A stretch of 7,363 nt of DNA from Firmicutes bacterium CAG:882 (lineage in GTDB: Bacteria > Bacillota > Clostridia > Lachnospirales > Lachnospiraceae). A model generated the notes under the pieces. That model worked only from the letters and a program-made list of their open reading frames with translations. It was not told the origin of the DNA and ran no database searches. The stretch is taken from the NCBI GenBank assembly GCA_000435595.1, contig FR895454.1, positions 65,194 to 72,556 of the forward strand. Direction: 5' to 3'. This document shows positions 5,298 through 7,363 of the stretch, piece after piece; position 1 is the first letter of the stretch, and each line of letters begins with the position of its first letter. The position numbers and the translations under genes are program-made.

Positions 5298-5356
5298 GAC
5301 GACTTTTCTGGCAAAATACAAAATTTGGCAGGTCTTTGCCAGAAAAGTTGTCTTGT
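5294..5356. promoter_or_regulatory. 22-bp inverted element shared by divergent promoters (candidate regulator box)
   Basis: Left arm 5294-5315 and right arm 5335-5356 are inverted copies, identical at 21 of 22 bases; the one difference is C/T in AAAAGTYGTC. The core of each arm reads TTTGCCAGAAAAGTYGTC in the direction of its promoter, and each arm ends in CTTGT, whose TTG is the start of the -35. The two promoters therefore see the same element at the same position. A third copy of the core stands at 2752-2765. This fits an activator site for the neighbouring HTH-TPR regulator. As RNA the arms would form a 22-bp stem; on the minus strand T6 follows, so a terminator is the alternative. Confidence 0.65.
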
Positions 5357-5381
5357 GTATGGACGTTTATACATATATAAT
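5353..5381 (+). promoter_or_regulatory. Promoter of the 3D-like secreted protein gene
   Basis: -35 TTGTGT (5353-5358), a 17-base spacer and a perfect -10 TATAAT (5376-5381). Transcription would start near 5388, inside the palindrome TGTAAGCTTACA (5387-5398). The -35 overlaps the right arm of the inverted element. A second apparent promoter, TTGACA (5412-5417) and TAAAAT (5435-5440), would start beyond the ATG at 5444 and is judged less likely. Confidence 0.6.
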
Positions 5382-5386
5382 TTATT

Positions 5387-5398
5387 TGTAAGCTTACA
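5387..5398. promoter_or_regulatory. 12-bp perfect palindrome at the predicted transcription start
   Basis: TGTAAGCTTACA is its own reverse complement. It lies 5 bases after the -10 of the 5353-5381 promoter, where a bound repressor would block initiation. No copy was found elsewhere in the window, so an operator role is only a possibility. Confidence 0.3.
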
Positions 5399-5443
5399 CC
5401 AAAGTTGCTAATTGACAATGAACAGAGAAAGGAATAAAATAAT

Positions 5444-6092
5444 ATGAAAAAATTTTAATTTTTTTGATGGGATTATGTATGGTGTTTTCGGTTGCAGATG
5501 TTGTACATGCCGAGGAAGAAACCACAGAGGATGACGAAATAATAATTAAGGATTTAACACGAGAGGAACTTGGGGAATATATTGATATTAATTCAATGGC
5601 AATAATGTATGATGTTGATGCGGACTTGTTGCTGGATAAAATATATAATGATTTACATTCTGCTTCCGGAATATTCTCACCGTTTACAAATATTGAGTTA
5701 GGAATCAGTGATGCTGGTGGAGCGGAAACATATAACATGGCAAGGACGGCTCCGTATGTTGTATTCGATCAGGATTCTACAATGTATTTGGCTACCGGAA
5801 ATGCTTGTTCAAGTGGGAAAATGCCTTATGTAGGCTGCTGTGCAGTTCATCCGGTATCAAAATCAAACCCTGAACCAATCTTTCCGTATGGATCATATAT
5901 TCAACTTCAGGGAAGTTCGGTAAGTATTGGGGGGGGGTGACATATACGTCTTTCACGGTGGAAGATACAGGTGATATCAGCTTCAAGCGTACATTGTATT
6001 GGATAGATATATTTGGCGGTGACAACAATGATGAAAATTACAGAATGGCAATTAATTATGGAGTAAGAAAAGTTACATATAAGTGGGATTAA
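5444..6092 (+). pseudogene. Secreted 3D-domain-like (cell-wall) protein, frameshifted at an A run and at G9
   Basis: ATG 5444 (AAAGGA at 5428-5433 upstream) stops after MKKF. One more A in 5447-5452 would give MKKILIFLMGLCMVFSVADV VHA, a clear signal peptide, and then an acidic mature start EEETTEDDE. The frame stops again straight after nine G (5929-5937). One more G there continues to TAA at 6090-6092, giving about 216 residues. The restored C-terminal 100 residues resemble a 3D (Asp-Asp-Asp) domain: GCCAVHP (131-137), PYGSYIQL (148-155), EDTGD (174-178), YWIDIF (186-191) and INYGVRKVTYKW (204-215). 3D domains occur in peptidoglycan-cleaving proteins such as YuiC and RpfB-type factors. The first Asp is His here. 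The G-run break removes the second and third Asp. The gene is driven from the divergent box promoter. Confidence 0.65.
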
Positions 6093-6104
6093 ATGAAGAT
6101 ATGT

Positions 6105-6139
6105 AAGGAGGCTGTTGTATAACAGTCTCCTTCGGAGGT
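6105..6139 (+). promoter_or_regulatory. Leader hairpin next to the lipoprotein ribosome site
   Basis: AAGGAGGCTGTT (6105-6116) pairs with AACAGTCTCCTT (6121-6132), 12 pairs with one G-U and loop GTAT. The 3' arm can instead pair with the ribosome site: GTCTCC (6125-6130), loop TTC, GGAGGT (6134-6139). The two folds exclude each other, one leaving GGAGGT free and one hiding it. No T run follows, so this is not a plain terminator. Confidence 0.45.
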
Positions 6140-6145
6140 AATAAA

Positions 6146-7222
6146 ATGAGGAATAAAGCATTATCAGTTTGTGTGGGTATATTAGTTACAGTCTTTATTG
6201 CGGGGTGCACAAGGAATGATTATGATAATAGCGAAACAGATACATATACTGAATCATTAACAGATGAGATATACAGCTCACAGGATTCTGAGATCAGCAA
6301 TCCGGGGGAGACAAGTACATATATTTATGAAAATGATACACTCGAGGATTTTGAGGATAATCCTATAACTATGAAGGAAGCGTATGAAATTGCATATGAA
6401 GATGCTGTGAAGTGGTCTGATGATGTAACGCTGATAAGGATTGGAAGTACGGATAATCACGATACTTCAAGTAAAGAGCATGGTGTTGATGGAAAGCGCA
6501 ACTGCTGGTCGGTATTGTTTGACAGTCAGAAAAAGGGAATACAGTACCATACATACGTTATATGTGGCAGGGCAATGTTTGGAGGTGAAGGCAACAGCCC
6601 GGGATACAAAGCCATCGATATTACCGATTTGGAAGATTCGCCATATTTATATAAGAAGGCATTGGAAAATGATATATCAGCAGGCTATGATTTTGCGTGG
6701 GGATATCACTACACCTTACAATATTATATTTTTGACGGAGATCGTGATAATCCGGTGCTGCGGTATGCTGTCCGTGGACGCGATGCTGAAGGCAGGGAAG
6801 CTATTTTATATATAGATGCGGTTACGGGTACAGCCGATTGTATAAATGTTAAGACTGGTTATGATATAAATGGAAGGTCTATTTGGACAGAGCTTGTAAA
6901 GAATAATGATGAGCAGACAGAAAGCAATGAGATAACAGAGACTTATGAAATAAAGGATGAAGACTATTACCGCAATATGAGTATAGAGGAGTTTGATGAG
7001 CAATTTAATTTGTTTGAAAATTGTGTTAAATACATGAGAGATCCAAAAGAGCTGCGGGAGGCAATAATAAAAGGTATACTTAGTAATTCTTTTCACCCTT
7101 ATATAGATGCAGGTGAATATGAAGAGGAGGAGTGGCGAAAACGAATGACAGATTATTACGGTGAAGGCTGGGAAGAGCGGATGAAAGATATTGATGTTTC
7201 TGATTCTATGTATTGGAATTAG
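6146..7222 (+). CDS. Putative lipoprotein, PepSY-like C-terminal strand pattern
   Basis: This 358-residue protein starts at ATG 6146 with GGAGGT 6 bases upstream. The N-terminus MRNKALSVCVGILVTVFIAG followed by Cys21 is a lipoprotein signal with lipobox IAGC, so it should be anchored outside the membrane. A Ser/Thr/Asp/Glu-rich spacer follows (22-72). Residues 76-140 (MKEAYEIAYEDAVKW, then NCWSVLFDSQKKGIQYHTYVI) and 203-235 (PVLRYAVRGRDAEGREAILY, IDAVTGTADCI) have the strand-and-DxxTG pattern of PepSY-type domains; this is a weak resemblance, not a family match. The last 80 residues are charged and helical. Cys120, Cys140 and Cys232 could form a disulfide. It lies 53 bases behind the 3D-like gene with no terminator between them, so co-transcription is likely. 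Its function is not recognised. Confidence 0.75.
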   Translation: MRNKALSVCVGILVTVFIAGCTRNDYDNSETDTYTESLTDEIYSSQDSEISNPGETSTYIYENDTLEDFEDNPITMKEAYEIAYEDAVKWSDDVTLIRIGSTDNHDTSSKEHGVDGKRNCWSVLFDSQKKGIQYHTYVICGRAMFGGEGNSPGYKAIDITDLEDSPYLYKKALENDISAGYDFAWGYHYTLQYYIFDGDRDNPVLRYAVRGRDAEGREAILYIDAVTGTADCINVKTGYDINGRSIWTELVKNNDEQTESNEITETYEIKDEDYYRNMSIEEFDEQFNLFENCVKYMRDPKELREAIIKGILSNSFHPYIDAGEYEEEEWRKRMTDYYGEGWEERMKDIDVSDSMYWN

Positions 7223-7308
7223 TGGACTGATTATCGTAGCGTAAGCGTTTCACTTGGTTAATAAATCTACTAAATCAATAGAAAATCAGTAAAATTTACA
7301 AATAATAC

Positions 7309-7337
7309 TTGCATTATGGCTTTTGTCATGTTATAAT
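7309..7337 (+). promoter_or_regulatory. Strong extended -10 promoter for a gene beyond the window
   Basis: -35 TTGCAT (7309-7314), a 17-base spacer and consensus -10 TATAAT (7332-7337), preceded by TG one base upstream (7329-7330). The predicted start is near 7344, pointing out of the window. The gene is unseen. A housekeeping gene such as rplS, separated from trmD by the accessory block, is one guess. Bases 7223-7308 show no clear terminator or gene. Confidence 0.7.
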
Positions 7338-7363
7338 CTCGAATGTTGTGAATATAGCTCGAT

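Noticed and set aside
5294..5356. Reading the 22-bp inverted repeat as only a terminator or a mini transposon end
   Set aside because: T6 on the minus strand allows a terminator, but no minus-strand gene precedes it, and the third single-orientation copy at a promoter favours a binding site. No transposase or target duplication is seen.
5130..5411. Plus-strand frame of 93 codons between the regulator and the 3D-like gene
   Set aside because: It has no ribosome site, overlaps the peptide gene on the other strand, and runs through the inverted element and promoters.
5412..5440. TTGACA-17-TAAAAT as the main promoter of the 3D-like gene
   Set aside because: The motifs are good, but transcription would start at or after the ATG at 5444 and lose its ribosome site. 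The promoter at 5353-5381 gives a sensible leader.
7223..7308. Possible terminator from ACTGATT (7226-7232) and AATCAGT (7284-7290)
   Set aside because: The 7-bp arms are more than 50 bases apart and have no T run behind them.
1..7363. CRISPR arrays, tRNA or rRNA genes, insertion sequences, attachment sites
   Set aside because: No regular spaced repeats, cloverleaf-like segments, transposase or integrase motifs were seen on either strand.

Overview
The window looks like a chromosome segment of a low-to-moderate-GC Clostridia member, most likely Lachnospiraceae. This rests on the order khpA-rimM-trmD, the TrmD sequence style, AGGAGG-type ribosome binding sites and short intrinsic terminators. 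The assignment is inferred from protein style; no database was searched.

Region 1 (1-1460) is core translation machinery: the tail of khpA, then rimM and trmD overlapping by 4 bp, closed by a strong intrinsic terminator. In many bacteria rplS follows trmD directly. Here an accessory block of at least 5.8 kb follows instead.

Region 2 (1461-2626) is a hipBA-type toxin-antitoxin locus. A free-standing hairpin and a 13-bp inverted repeat over the promoter precede an intact HipB-like antitoxin. The hipA gene behind it is damaged. Its first 18 codons run straight into the kinase domain in another frame, with the whole N-terminal subdomain missing. The junction looks like a microhomology deletion. 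The kinase core is intact and could be translated from an internal ATG.

Region 3 (2627-7363) is the most interesting part. A 611-residue cytoplasmic regulator with two HTH + TPR-like units meets, tail to tail, an unlisted 49-codon gene for a small exported peptide on the minus strand. This resembles the RRNPP (PlcR/PapR, Rgg/SHP) quorum-sensing arrangement. The peptide gene and the divergent secreted 3D-domain-like protein gene have promoters that each carry the same 22-bp element just upstream of, and overlapping, the -35. A 14-bp exact copy of the element core sits in the same position at a third promoter, in front of a small secreted Cys/His protein gene that lies upstream of the regulator. 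I infer one peptide-controlled regulon: regulator, peptide, two secreted proteins, and a downstream lipoprotein.

The two secreted protein genes are each out of frame at homopolymer runs: an A run just after the start codon in both, and a run of nine G in the 3D-like domain. Each needs one extra base. This may be phase variation, decay or sequencing error; the sequence alone cannot decide. The window ends with a lipoprotein gene and a strong extended -10 promoter for a gene outside the window.
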